Below are positions 16,605 through 25,841 of a stretch of 64,000 nt of DNA, one piece after another. The notes under the pieces were generated by a model that was given only the letters and a program-made list of their open reading frames with translations, was not told the DNA's origin and searched no databases. Position numbers and translations under genes: made by a program. Every line of letters starts with the position of its first letter. Positions within the stretch are counted from its first letter, which is position 1. Where the stretch lies: contig JAFYZW010000051.1 of NCBI GenBank assembly GCA_017548545.1, forward strand, positions 1 through 64,000, in the 5' to 3' direction. This DNA is from Bacteroidales bacterium (GTDB lineage Bacteria > Bacteroidota > Bacteroidia > Bacteroidales > UBA3663).

Positions 16605-17789
16605 TTAGAGATACATCCAACATACACGACCATATAGCTGCATCCAGTCCTTGCTCTGGTTGTAGCTATTTTCGTCTTCGCACACCCAGAGGATCTTCGC
16701 AACAATCGAATCGTCCATTTTGGGATGTGGGGCATAGCCATCGGTGAGGATGATGAGCCCGTCGTAGATGTTGTGTTCGGCCAAATAATCGAAGACAGGT
16801 TGGAACGACGTACCTCCACGTCCGAAGACCTGTACCGTACGCGATGCTTTGCGCAGAGGTTTCACCTCGCCCAGTTCGCAATCGAACTGCACGCAGTCGA
16901 TCTCGTTGATGCCGTATTTGAAGAACTTGTTGATGACCGAATAGAAGTGCGACAGCGTCTTGTCGGAGATAGAGCCCGAAACATCGACAGCCACCAGCAG
17001 CTTGGTATCAAACTTGCGGATGGTGCCCATCTGCTGGAATCCTGTGCGACGATTGGGACGCATGCGCGTGAGTCGCATCGTGTTGCTCAACACCGAAGCA
17101 CGGAAGCCCTGCATGATCTTGCGGTAGTCGATACGTGCCTTGGTCGAAGCCTGTATCTGCTGCACCACCTTTCCAGGGATGCTGCCCCACGAATTCATCT
17201 TGTCGATAAGGTCGTTGATCTCCTGGGAACGCATCTCGTCCTCCTCCCAGAGTTCCGAGCGAGCAGCAGCCGAGTCGAGCATGTCTTGCTGCTCCTTGCT
17301 CAGATTCTTCCGATCACTTGGATTATTCTGGATGCTCTGGACATTTTGAATACTCTCCTCGTCGATCATATCCTCAATCTTGCGCACGTACCATTCGAAC
17401 GGCATGTCGTGCTGCAATTTGAAGAACTCGGGCGAGAGCAGGGGTAATTGCTCATCCGATTTGTAGCCTGTGGCATTCGGTCCGTTGTAGGCCGATTTGA
17501 TGCAGACGTCGCTGCCCAACGCCATAGCCACACGACTTGTGCCTTCGGGCTGGCGCTCGTAGGGATGCTTGAGGAAGAGGCGGATCATCTCGATCCTCAT
17601 CAACAACTCGACCTCAGCCGTCGATCGGCGCACCAACATCGTAGGATTGTATTGCAATTTCCCCTGTCCGCATCGCAACATACAGTTCATCTTGTCGTTC
17701 ACCTCCAACTGCAGGATGCAGTAGAGGGCAAAATATGCAGGTTCCCGCAGGAACCATTGTTCAGCAATCTTCTTAAAAACTTCCTCCAT
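16605..17789 (-). CDS. VWA-like domain protein (DUF2201 type)
   Basis: The 394-residue protein has an N-terminal helical region and a C-terminal von Willebrand A-like domain starting near residue 265, with the MIDAS motif DVSGS, a Thr in GGTSFQP and LTDGYAP. DUF2201 proteins are usually encoded next to a MoxR-type AAA+ ATPase that works with them. None is adjacent here; the upstream neighbour is porT, 2 bp away. The expected HExxH-like zinc motif of some family members is not visible. Function unknown. Confidence 0.7.
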   Translation of the reverse strand: MEEVFKKIAEQWFLREPAYFALYCILQLEVNDKMNCMLRCGQGKLQYNPTMLVRRSTAEVELLMRIEMIRLFLKHPYERQPEGTSRVAMALGSDVCIKSAYNGPNATGYKSDEQLPLLSPEFFKLQHDMPFEWYVRKIEDMIDEESIQNVQSIQNNPSDRKNLSKEQQDMLDSAAARSELWEEDEMRSQEINDLIDKMNSWGSIPGKVVQQIQASTKARIDYRKIMQGFRASVLSNTMRLTRMRPNRRTGFQQMGTIRKFDTKLLVAVDVSGSISDKTLSHFYSVINKFFKYGINEIDCVQFDCELGEVKPLRKASRTVQVFGRGGTSFQPVFDYLAEHNIYDGLIILTDGYAPHPKMDDSIVAKILWVCEDENSYNQSKDWMQLYGRVCWMYL

Positions 17790-17791
17790 AT

Positions 17792-18520
17792 TTACTCAAA
17801 CCATAGAATAAACGACATCCCCGTATTGCGTGCCGACTTCACAGCTTCTGTATACGGCATCAGCGTCATGTCCTTCAGATCTTCGCGCTTGTGGTCGATC
17901 ATGTCGAGCAGGCCCAGGTTGAAACGGAACTCGGGAGCGAGTTTGAAGAAGGGCAGGTAGAAATCGCAACCCATACCGATATGGATGCCCAGGTCGAAAC
18001 GCTTGAAGACGATCGGTGTCTCCTTCTCCTTGCCAATGTCGAAGTTGAACTGCGCACCTGCCACCATATAGGGACGGTAGTTGTTGATGCGTCGCGTGCT
18101 GATCTTCAGCGAGGCTGGAATCTCAATGTAGGTGGTCTTGAGCTGTTGGTTGGTACGCTCACGACCTTCGAGCGTTTCGCGTTCGAACCTCACCGTGCGT
18201 TCCTGAAAGTAGAGGAAGGGCGTGACGCGGAAATTCAGGTGCTCGGTGATGGCCAGATCGCCCATCAGGCCCACTTGGAACGAGGGATTGGCCTTGGGGC
18301 AGGTGACCCACCAGCCTTCAGCCGCCTCGCTGCCCGTCTGAGAGAAGCTGACGGTAGGCATGTTGAAGCCAAAGCTGAAGCCCCAGTGCAGCAGACGTTG
18401 GTCGTAGTATGGCAGGTTCTTGATCTTCTGCTTTTGTGCCACAGCAGTCATTGCAGGCACCCCAATGAGGGCCAGCAGAAGGAGAATGCGGATATGTCGT
18501 AGTATAGAATACAAAGTCAA
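17792..18520 (-). CDS. porT: PorT-like outer-membrane beta-barrel (type IX secretion)
   Basis: The 242-residue protein has a signal peptide (cleavage near AVAQ) followed by a segment (NLPYYDQRLLHWGFSFG) that closely resembles the start of mature PorT, the 8-stranded barrel needed for type IX secretion. The barrel ends with a terminal aromatic region (SFILWFE). No in-frame ATG precedes the signal peptide; a TTG at 18520 (or 18514) must serve as start. Secreted proteins with type IX-like tails elsewhere in the window fit this assignment. Confidence 0.72.
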   Translation of the reverse strand: MTLYSILRHIRILLLLALIGVPAMTAVAQKQKIKNLPYYDQRLLHWGFSFGFNMPTVSFSQTGSEAAEGWWVTCPKANPSFQVGLMGDLAITEHLNFRVTPFLYFQERTVRFERETLEGRERTNQQLKTTYIEIPASLKISTRRINNYRPYMVAGAQFNFDIGKEKETPIVFKRFDLGIHIGMGCDFYLPFFKLAPEFRFNLGLLDMIDHKREDLKDMTLMPYTEAVKSARNTGMSFILWFE

Positions 18521-18834
18521 TTGACGATTAACAATTAATAGTTAACAATTAACAATTAGGGACTAAGAAATATCAACTGATACAATATATTAACGCGCAA
18601 ATAGTCAATTTATTGTGTGGAGCTGAATATTCGCAATTAATTACCTTTATTTTTCAACCTATAGGTGACAATTTAGTCGATTTGTAAACAAAAAATTGCG
18701 TAAACCACAAAAAAAATGCAAAATACAGTTCATCAAATGTGAAAATACCTTATCTTTGTGCCGCAAAAACAAAAGGTTGTGCAAATTTTTTAAGGTATTA
18801 ACTATTATAAAACAATTAGAAAATTATTACTGTT
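18521..18834. promoter_or_regulatory. Divergent intergenic region: TTAATTG repeats and lipoprotein promoter
   Basis: Near porT (18526-18558) lie four to five copies of TTAATTG/TTAACTA on the porT coding strand. Further right, TATCTTTG at 18751-18758 is a strong -7 box for the small lipoprotein gene and gives a leader of about 70 nt. The middle part is plain AT-rich DNA in which I see nothing else. Confidence 0.6.
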
Positions 18835-19062
18835 ATGAAGAAATTGGTTCTTTTCGCAGGTATTCTCGTTGCTGTAAGCTTCGCTTCTTGCAACGGTGCA
18901 AAGGAGAAGGCAGCTGAGGCTACTGAGGCTGCTGTAGAAAACGTTGAGGCTGCTGCTGAGGCTACCGCTGAGGCTGTTGAGGCTGCTGCTGATACCGTTG
19001 CCGCTGAGGTTTCTGAGGCTGCTGCCGAGGTTGCTGAGGCCGCTGCTGAGGCTGCTAAATAA
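18835..19062 (+). CDS. Small Ala/Glu-rich lipoprotein
   Basis: The 75-residue protein has a lipoprotein signal (lipobox FASC) and then a mature part almost wholly made of Ala, Glu, Val and Thr in heptad-like repeats (EAAAEATAEAVEAA). This predicts one long amphipathic acidic helix tethered to a membrane. There is no enzymatic motif. A consensus -7 box, a dedicated leader and a strong terminator make it a single-gene unit, perhaps highly expressed. A Lpp-like envelope spacer is a possibility, not a finding. Confidence 0.8.
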   Translation: MKKLVLFAGILVAVSFASCNGAKEKAAEATEAAVENVEAAAEATAEAVEAAADTVAAEVSEAAAEVAEAAAEAAK

Positions 19063-19098
19063 TTAGGCCTACAGTTTGCTTACACTTTAAACGACATT

Positions 19099-19136
19099 AA
19101 ACCGCCCCAAGTCATCAGGACTAAGGGCGGTTTTAT
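19099..19136 (+). terminator. Rho-independent terminator
   Basis: The 9-bp perfect stem AAACCGCCC/GGGCGGTTT (19099-19107, 19125-19133) is followed by TTATT, ending the lipoprotein transcript. Confidence 0.85.
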
Positions 19137-19276
19137 TGTATCCATGAACCACCTGGAACCGGTCGGGTGGCACACTTTGAGAAGTGGAAATCGCTTTTCG
19201 TCGACTTTATCCATAAAAACAGCTGCATCAAGAATCTTTTTTGAGAAGACATTGCCGAAGTAATGGGAATTTTGCA

Positions 19277-19284
19277 TACCTTTG
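19277..19284 (+). promoter_or_regulatory. Promoter -7 box of the altronate dehydratase operon
   Basis: TACCTTTG lies 35 bp before the small-subunit ATG, with a possible TTG -33 element at 19252-19254 (22-bp spacer). Confidence 0.6.
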
Positions 19285-19318
19285 CAGATGTAAGTACTCT
19301 AATCCATGACTTGAAACG

Positions 19319-19588
19319 ATGAAGTTGATCAGCTTGAATCGCATCGACAACGTGGCAGTGGCACTCTGTGACCTCCAGGCAGGCCAAGAAGTGACACTGG
19401 CGGATGGCTCTGTGCTTACACTTCGCGACGACATTGCCTTCGGACACAAGGTGGCCGTTCGTAGCATTGACGAAGGCGAAAAGGTGCTGAAATACGGTCT
19501 CCCCATCGGTAGCGCTACGCGCAACATCGAAGCGGGAGGGCTTGTGCATGAGCATAACCTCAAGTCGGATTATGTTTGGAGCATATAG
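19319..19588 (+). CDS. uxaA: UxaA-type dehydratase, small (SAF-domain) subunit
   Basis: The 89-residue protein corresponds to the N-terminal SAF domain of altronate/galactarate dehydratases (block IAFGHKVAVRSI, then KYGLPIGSAT). In enterobacteria this domain is fused to the catalytic part; here, as in other Bacteroidetes, it is a separate gene followed by the large subunit. The likely reaction is altronate to 2-keto-3-deoxygluconate in galacturonate use, matching the pectinase in the window; other sugar acids are possible. Confidence 0.82.
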   Translation: MKLISLNRIDNVAVALCDLQAGQEVTLADGSVLTLRDDIAFGHKVAVRSIDEGEKVLKYGLPIGSATRNIEAGGLVHEHNLKSDYVWSI

Positions 19589-19633
19589 TGACTATAGTGA
19601 CTATAGTAACTATAGATACTATAGGAACTATAA
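19584..19633 (+). repeat. ACTATAGTG-type direct repeats before the large subunit
   Basis: Five units of the form TATAGTGAC, TATAGTAAC, TATAGATAC and TATAGGAAC separate the two dehydratase subunit genes. They start within the last codons of the small subunit and end 12 bp before the next ATG. Confidence 0.85.
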
Positions 19634-19645
19634 TAGAAAAAAAAC

Positions 19646-20815
19646 ATGAAAGGCTATCTCAGAAAAGACGGACAGAAAGGCATACGCAACGTGATCGTTG
19701 TGACCTACCTCGTGGAGTGTGCCCATCATGTGGCTGAAGAGATTGTCCGAGAGACCGATTCAAGCCATCTGCCCGTCCATCTGATTGGTTTCGGAGGCTG
19801 TGCACCCAATGCCTACGCCCAGTGGGTGATGGAAAGGCTCTGCACGCATCCCAATGTGGGTGGCGTGGTGATTGTTTCGCTGGGCTGTGAGAACTTCCTG
19901 CGCGACCAGTTGCTGCAAGTGGTGAAAGAGAGCGGTCGCGAGGGAGCGATGATTGTCATTCAGGAAGAGGGTGGCACAAGTGCCTCGATACGCAAGGGTG
20001 TGGAGGCCGCGAGAGCCATGATTCCAGTTGTGCAAGCCGTCCCGAAGGTGGAACTGCATTGGCAGGACCTTTGCATCGGCACGGTGTGCGGCGGTTCGGA
20101 TGCCTGCAGCGGCATCACGGCCAATCCTGCAGTAGGACTTGCCTTTAACCGGCTTGTCGATGCGGGAGCCACCTGCATCTTCGAAGAGCCCGGTGAGCTG
20201 ATCGGCTGTGAGGCCATGCTTCGTCAACGCGGTATCACACCTGAGGTTGGACAACAGCTCTACGACTGCATCCACAAGGCTGACATCTATTACAAGAAGA
20301 TGGGACACGACAGTTTTTCGCAAGGCAATGCCGAGGGCGGATTGACCACCATCGAGGAAAAGTCGCTGGGCTCGTATGCAAAGAGCGGCAACCGACCGAT
20401 TCAAGGGCTTATTCGTCCGGGAGAAATCCCCGTAACCAACGGACTTTACATGATGGATGTAGTGCCCGATGGTGAGGCACGCTGGGGGTTCCCCAACGTG
20501 AGCGACACGGCTGAGATAGTCGAGATGGCAGCCTCGGGGTGCCACCTGGTGCTCTATACCACGGGAAGCGGCTCGGTAGCCGGCGCGGCCATCGCTCCTG
20601 TCATCAAGGTCTGCTCCAATCCCCTCACCTACGAGCGCATGAGCGAGGACATGGACGTGAATGCCGGCCGTATCATAACCGAAGGCGCTTCGCTCGAAGA
20701 TGTCTCAGACGAATTGATTTTGCTTATCGAGCATGTTGCCGATGGACAAAGGACCAAATCAGAGGCCTTGGGTCACCGCGAGTTTTTCCTGGGATATAAG
20801 GAGTTTTGTAGATAG
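19646..20815 (+). CDS. uxaA: UxaA-type dehydratase, large catalytic subunit
   Basis: The 389-residue protein matches the C-terminal two thirds of altronate/galactarate dehydratase. It begins GYLRKDGQKGIRN, and the sequence GGSDACSGITANPAVG and several conserved Cys (GCENF, FGGCAPN) probably bind the metal. It forms an operon with the SAF subunit and ends in a strong terminator. Confidence 0.85.
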   Translation: MKGYLRKDGQKGIRNVIVVTYLVECAHHVAEEIVRETDSSHLPVHLIGFGGCAPNAYAQWVMERLCTHPNVGGVVIVSLGCENFLRDQLLQVVKESGREGAMIVIQEEGGTSASIRKGVEAARAMIPVVQAVPKVELHWQDLCIGTVCGGSDACSGITANPAVGLAFNRLVDAGATCIFEEPGELIGCEAMLRQRGITPEVGQQLYDCIHKADIYYKKMGHDSFSQGNAEGGLTTIEEKSLGSYAKSGNRPIQGLIRPGEIPVTNGLYMMDVVPDGEARWGFPNVSDTAEIVEMAASGCHLVLYTTGSGSVAGAAIAPVIKVCSNPLTYERMSEDMDVNAGRIITEGASLEDVSDELILLIEHVADGQRTKSEALGHREFFLGYKEFCR

Positions 20816-20819
20816 AAAA

Positions 20820-20858
20820 CAAGCCGCTGGGGATTATTCCTCAGCGGCTTGCTTTTTA
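20820..20858. terminator. Bidirectional terminator
   Basis: The 10-bp perfect stem CAAGCCGCTG/CAGCGGCTTG (20820-20829, 20842-20851) is followed by CTTTTTAA. It separates the convergent dehydratase and glycogen phosphorylase genes. Confidence 0.85.
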
Positions 20859-20876
20859 ATGGTTTTGTCCAGTGGT

Positions 20877-23435
20877 TTAGAACCAGCGGGTGTAGGCGAA
20901 GTCCATGCGGTGTGGCAGGTTCTCGTTCTTCGGGAAGAGACGGAAACCGATCTTGTAGGCACCGGAGTACTTCACTGGGAAGTCGATGTTGAAGGTAACG
21001 AGAGTTCCCTCACGCTTAACAACCTCCATCTCGTAGCTCTTGGTATTGCGTGCTGCGCCATCACCTGTGTCGGCGATAACCAGGTCGAGACCCAAGTCGT
21101 TGGCAATAGCCTTACCATCGACTACGACAGTAGCCTTGTAGGTCTTGCCGATCGAGAGACCCTGAGTGAACTCCTCCTGTGGGAGATCGAATTCCTTCAC
21201 CTCGATGGTGTCCCAATTCTCAGCTACGACCTCCTTCCAAGCAGCAATCTCCTTGGCGATCTTATAGCCGTTGGCAGCAAGCTTGCGAGCACGTGCGCCC
21301 TCCTTGGTATAGAAGCGATCGTAGTAGTCGTCGAGCTGGCGACGCATGGTGAAGTGAGGCGTGATCTTGCACAGACAGTCCTTGATGGCCTTTACCCAGT
21401 CGGGAGAATAACCCTTGCGGTTCTTGGCGAAATAGAGAGGCACGATCTCGGTCTCGAGCATGGTGTAGATAGTCTCGGCATCGAGCTGATCCTGGAGCGA
21501 CTGGTTCTGGAACGTGCGCTTGTCGGTGAGTGCCCAACCTGCGCCCTCCTTGTAACCCTCGTACCACCAACCGTCGAGGACGGAGAGGTTCAACGTACCG
21601 TTCATGATGGCCTTCTCACCCGATGTGCCGGAAGCCTCCAGTGGACGGGTAGGCGTATTCATCCAGATATCGCAACCCGAAACGAGGCGCTTGGCCACGT
21701 CCATGTCGTAGTTCTCGACAAAGACAACCTTGCCAACGAACTGAGGCATACGTGAGATCTCGACGATGCGGCGAATGAGACCCTGACCACCGCCATCGGC
21801 GGGGTGAGCCTTGCCGGCGAAGATGAACTGCACAGGACGCTCAGGGTTGTTGACGATCTTGGCCAGACGGTCGAGGTCGGTGAAGAGCAGGTGTGCACGC
21901 TTGTAGGTAGCGAAACGACGGGCGAAACCGATGGTGAGAGCCTCGGGATTGAGGGCACCAATAGCCTGAATGATCTTGGCGGGGTTCTCCTGCTTCTTGC
22001 GAAGGTTGTTGCGAACCTCCTCCTTGATGAAGTTGAAGAGCTTGGTCTTAAGACCCTTGCGGATCTTCCAGATCTCCTCGTCGTCAGACTCGTAGATCTT
22101 CTTCCACATCTCTTCCTGCGTCTGGGTCTCGTAGTAGTCGGGACCGAAGAGCTTCTCGTAGAACTCCTTCCACTCGCTGGCTGCCCATGAGGGGAGGTGT
22201 ACGCCGTTGGTCACATAGCCGACATGGAGTTCCTCGGGAGCATAGCCCTTCCAAACTGGAGCGAACATCTGACGGCTTACCTTACCGTGGAGCCAAGATA
22301 CACCGTTGGCCTCCTGGCAGGTATTGAGAGCGAATACCGACATCGAGAACTTGCCCTCGCCGGGAGTCTCGCGACCCAGGTTCATGAAGTCGGCCCAATC
22401 GATGCCGAGCTTGGTCTGGAACTGCGACATATACTTGTAGAAGAGACCCTCGTCGAACGAGTCATGTCCAGCAGGCACGGGAGTGTGGCAGGTATAGAGC
22501 TGTGAGCTGCGTACCACCTCAAGAGCCTCGTTGAACTTCAAACCCTCGTTCTGGATAAGGTCGGCCATGCGCTGGGCACCGATGAGGGCAGCGTGACCTT
22601 CGTTGCAGTGATAGACATCCTTCTTGATGCCGAGCTTGTTGAGCAACATCATGCCGCCGATGCCGAGCAGATACTCCTGCTTGATGCGGTTCTCCCAGTC
22701 GCCACCATAGAGCTGGTGGGTGATGCTGCGATCCCACTCGGAGTTGCGGTCGAGGTCGGTGTCGAGCAGATAGAGCTTCACGCGGCCCACATTGACCTGC
22801 CATACATTGGCATAAACGATGATGTTATCGTGGAAGGGCACTTCGAGGACGAGCTGCGAGCCATCTTCGTCCTTCACGGGCTCGATGGGGAGCTGGTTGA
22901 AGTTCTGGGGCTCGTAGTTAGCCTCCTGGCTACCATCGGCAGAGAGCGTCTGGGTAAAGTAGCCGAAACGATAGAGGAAACCTACGGCACAGAAGTCGAT
23001 ATTGGAGTCGGAGGCCTCCTTTACATAGTCGCCTGCGAGAATGCCAAGACCACCGGAATAAATCTTGAGGCAAGCTGTCAAACCGTACTCCATGCAGAAA
23101 TATGCTACTGATGGACGCTTGGCATTGACGGGCTGAGCCATATATTCATTGAAATGGGCAACAACAGTATCAACCTTCTTCATGAGCTTCTTGTCGGCCA
23201 CGATCTCGTTGAGACGATCGAGCGACATGGTCTCGAGCATAGCGAGAGGGTTGTGACCTGTCGAGCGCCACAGCTCCAGATCAAGCTCACGCCAAAGCTT
23301 GTGAGCTTCGGAATTCCACGACCACCAGAGGTTGCGGGCTACGGTATGGATACCTTCGAGTTCGATGGGAAGGTTTGACTTGACGGTAATATCGCGCCAG
23401 ACAGGGGCGTTGGTATGACTTACCTGTACTTTCAT
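20877..23435 (-). CDS. glgP: Alpha-glucan (glycogen) phosphorylase
   Basis: The 852-residue protein starts with a DUF3417 domain (about 10-120, WRSTGHNPLAML), typical of the short bacterial alpha-glucan phosphorylases. The pyridoxal-phosphate Lys lies in EASGTSGEKAIMNG (about 615-628), close to the end of the catalytic core. Roughly 90 C-terminal residues follow as a separate beta-rich extension. It releases glucose-1-phosphate from glycogen. The synthase gene lies just upstream on the same strand. Confidence 0.92.
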   Translation of the reverse strand: MKVQVSHTNAPVWRDITVKSNLPIELEGIHTVARNLWWSWNSEAHKLWRELDLELWRSTGHNPLAMLETMSLDRLNEIVADKKLMKKVDTVVAHFNEYMAQPVNAKRPSVAYFCMEYGLTACLKIYSGGLGILAGDYVKEASDSNIDFCAVGFLYRFGYFTQTLSADGSQEANYEPQNFNQLPIEPVKDEDGSQLVLEVPFHDNIIVYANVWQVNVGRVKLYLLDTDLDRNSEWDRSITHQLYGGDWENRIKQEYLLGIGGMMLLNKLGIKKDVYHCNEGHAALIGAQRMADLIQNEGLKFNEALEVVRSSQLYTCHTPVPAGHDSFDEGLFYKYMSQFQTKLGIDWADFMNLGRETPGEGKFSMSVFALNTCQEANGVSWLHGKVSRQMFAPVWKGYAPEELHVGYVTNGVHLPSWAASEWKEFYEKLFGPDYYETQTQEEMWKKIYESDDEEIWKIRKGLKTKLFNFIKEEVRNNLRKKQENPAKIIQAIGALNPEALTIGFARRFATYKRAHLLFTDLDRLAKIVNNPERPVQFIFAGKAHPADGGGQGLIRRIVEISRMPQFVGKVVFVENYDMDVAKRLVSGCDIWMNTPTRPLEASGTSGEKAIMNGTLNLSVLDGWWYEGYKEGAGWALTDKRTFQNQSLQDQLDAETIYTMLETEIVPLYFAKNRKGYSPDWVKAIKDCLCKITPHFTMRRQLDDYYDRFYTKEGARARKLAANGYKIAKEIAAWKEVVAENWDTIEVKEFDLPQEEFTQGLSIGKTYKATVVVDGKAIANDLGLDLVIADTGDGAARNTKSYEMEVVKREGTLVTFNIDFPVKYSGAYKIGFRLFPKNENLPHRMDFAYTRWF

Positions 23436-23484
23436 AATAGGTTAAGTTAAGGGTTAAATAGATGATGTTTGTTTATGATTTCCT

Positions 23485-25143
23485 TTAAAATATTCCTTTA
23501 CGGAGCGAAGTTTCCTTCAAGGCCTTGTCATAGGCCTGGTTGTAGTACTTGATGAAGTTATGCCAACCTGCACGTGCTGCTACACGGCGTGCTTCCTGAC
23601 GGATGACCTTGACCTCGGCGTGAGGTACTTCGGCAAAACGGAGCACAAGGTTGGCAATGTTGCCTACCACCTGATCATAATTGGAATCGCTGCGTGATAC
23701 GACAGCTACTGCATCGAGGATGTCATCGTCCTTGCCGATGCCCTTGCACCACATACCGAAGCCCGAGAGGCTGGTGGTAATGGTGGGCACACCGAAGGCA
23801 CACGACTCCATAGGAGTGTATCCCCAAGGCTCGTAGTAGCTTGGATAGATCGTCAGGTCGAGACCTGCCAACAGCAGATAGTAGTTGCGGTTGAGCAATC
23901 CGTCGTCGCCATTGAGATACGACGGGATATAGATGACCTTGACCTTGTCATTCTTCTGATTCTGGAATCCCAGCTGATGAATGCGGCTGAGAATAGCGTC
24001 ATTATAATAATTATGGATCGCGTGCGTGAAGACGGGGTCGCTGAGCCCCGTAATGAAGGCCGAACCGCTCTGATAACGCTCGAGAACGTCGGCACGCACT
24101 TCGTTGACCCAACCCGGCACCATGATGAAAGCGATGATTTCGCGCTCGGGATTGCTGTCACGCAGACGGCTCATCGTATCGAGAAAGACATCGAGGCCCT
24201 TGTTCTTGAACTCGCAACGACCAGCTGTACCCACGTAGATGGCATCTTCGGCAGGGACATGTCCCGTGAGGCACTCCACCAGACGGCTGAAAGCCTGACG
24301 GCTCATCTTGCGCTCGCGACTGAATGCAGTTCCCTTGGGCACAAAGTCACCTTCGAAACCATTGGGAGTAACCATAGGTGTGCGCTCGAGAAGCTGTGTA
24401 CATTCGGCTGCCGTAATGTCGCTCACCGTGGTAAAGCAATCGGCCTCCTGAGCTGCATGTTTCTCCACAGAATGCTTGGAAGTCATATTGAGCTCATCGG
24501 CCATCTGATCGCCGAAATATCCGGGCAGATAGTCATAGAGAGGCTTGTTGTTGCCACAGATGCTACGACCTACGCAGGTGGCATGAGTGGTAAACACTGT
24601 TGCAATGGCAGGAACCTGGTGCTTGAGATAGAGCACACCCATGCCCGTCGTCCACTCGTTGAAATGGGCCACAGCATTGCTGCGCAGCGGACAGAGATGC
24701 TTGAACAGACTTTCAATCACACGGGCTGCTGCATGCGCAAACGTGCAACCCTCGTCGTAGTCACCATAGCCAACCATAGAGTTGACACCATACCACTCCC
24801 ACATCTGGCCATAGAAGGCATTCTTGGCTGCATATAAAGGACGGAAATCGACAAGGACAACCTGAGGATCCCCAGGCACCTTCCAACGACCTACACGAAC
24901 CTTAAGATTTTCGGCTTTCGCCTTATGAGCCCATTCGTCAAGTTCGGGACTTGCTGTTGAAGGATCAAAGAACGGAGACTCCTGTTGCTCCCACAAATCC
25001 GGCCCAATAAAGAATAGATTGTCGCCAAGTTGTTTCTTCAGTGTAGCTGCCTTGGTGGAAAGGACAGCATAGATGCCACCCACCTTGTTGCAAACCTCCC
25101 AGCTAACCTCAAACAAATAGTCGGGTTTGATAGAATTCTTCAT
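23485..25143 (-). CDS. Glycogen synthase, GT3 (eukaryote-like) type
   Basis: The 552-residue protein begins FEVSWEVCNKVGGIYAVLSTKA, the hallmark of GT3 glycogen synthases otherwise known from animals and fungi and found in Bacteroidetes. Other blocks are THATCVGRSICG, VTPNGFE and PSYYEPWGYTPMESCAFGVPTITT, the last carrying the catalytic Glu pair region. The ATG at 25143 is preferred to one six codons upstream. A TACCTTTG -7 box on the minus strand (25182 to 25175) lies about 30 bp upstream. It pairs with glgP for glycogen storage. Confidence 0.88.
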   Translation of the reverse strand: MKNSIKPDYLFEVSWEVCNKVGGIYAVLSTKAATLKKQLGDNLFFIGPDLWEQQESPFFDPSTASPELDEWAHKAKAENLKVRVGRWKVPGDPQVVLVDFRPLYAAKNAFYGQMWEWYGVNSMVGYGDYDEGCTFAHAAARVIESLFKHLCPLRSNAVAHFNEWTTGMGVLYLKHQVPAIATVFTTHATCVGRSICGNNKPLYDYLPGYFGDQMADELNMTSKHSVEKHAAQEADCFTTVSDITAAECTQLLERTPMVTPNGFEGDFVPKGTAFSRERKMSRQAFSRLVECLTGHVPAEDAIYVGTAGRCEFKNKGLDVFLDTMSRLRDSNPEREIIAFIMVPGWVNEVRADVLERYQSGSAFITGLSDPVFTHAIHNYYNDAILSRIHQLGFQNQKNDKVKVIYIPSYLNGDDGLLNRNYYLLLAGLDLTIYPSYYEPWGYTPMESCAFGVPTITTSLSGFGMWCKGIGKDDDILDAVAVVSRSDSNYDQVVGNIANLVLRFAEVPHAEVKVIRQEARRVAARAGWHNFIKYYNQAYDKALKETSLRKGIF

Positions 25144-25363
25144 TATAATACCTAAAAACACTAAATTTCGGGCGCAAAGGTAAGGAAAACTTTTTAAAAA
25201 TCATGCATTTTGCACAAAATAAATCTTAAAAGAGGGACAAATGAACATTTTTTAATAATCAGGCATTTCATTTTTACATATTTTTACCGAAATTGACGTT
25301 TTTGGATAGCGATTTTTACAATTGATAAAACAAAAAGTCGAGAGAAACCATGCGTATCTATAT

Positions 25364-25411
25364 AAAAAAAGGAGATTGAACTCACCGAATAGTGAAGTCC
25401 AATCCCTTTTC
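25364..25411 (-). terminator. Terminator of rpsU
   Basis: A long imperfect stem (arms near 25368-25383 and 25393-25410) is followed on the minus strand by a run of seven T residues. It ends the rpsU transcript. The remaining AT-rich gap to 25175 holds nothing else I can name. Confidence 0.75.
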
Positions 25412-25447
25412 TTGGTCTTTGTGGACCATCGGGGGTGATGCTACCGA

Positions 25448-25642
25448 TCACTCAGCTGCATTCTCCTTGAGGTGCTGAACGTAGATGGCATGTTCCATCT
25501 TCTTGCGACGAACCTGAGAGGGCTCGTTGAACTGCTGACGACGGCGAAGTTCCTTGATGACACCGGTCTTCTCGTACTTACGCTTGAACTTCTTCAGGCA
25601 CTTCTCGATGTTCTCACCTTCCTTAACTGGTACAATAATCAT
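25448..25642 (-). CDS. rpsU: Ribosomal protein bS21
   Basis: The 64-residue basic protein begins MIIVPVKEGENIEKCLKKFK and contains the bS21 block FNEPSQVRRKKMEHAIY. It is a small-subunit protein near the anti-Shine-Dalgarno end of 16S rRNA. It is a single-gene transcript with its own promoter, long leader and terminator. Confidence 0.95.
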   Translation of the reverse strand: MIIVPVKEGENIEKCLKKFKRKYEKTGVIKELRRRQQFNEPSQVRRKKMEHAIYVQHLKENAAE

Positions 25643-25781
25643 ATCAGTACGGGTTGTTAAATGACCCGAATCGCCCGGCTCCCTTTTTTACATCTCCATT
25701 TCTAATAGCCTTGGACTCATCGGTCGCTTACCACTTTGATAAGCGGGTGCGAAGATATGAAAAATCTGCAAGTTGAACAAA
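25643..25781 (-). promoter_or_regulatory. rpsU promoter and structured leader
   Basis: On the minus strand TTTG (25781-25778), a 20-bp spacer and TATCTTCG (25757-25750) form the promoter. The resulting leader of about 100 nt contains a CGCTTA/TAAGCG hairpin near 25722-25745 and a CGGGT/ACCCG hairpin closer to the ATG. Such a leader could allow autoregulation; that is inference. Confidence 0.5.
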
Positions 25782-25841
25782 TATTTTGACCAAAAAATGC
25801 AAAAACCATACAGATTTTTTTGTTTTTTCGAAAAAGTATCG

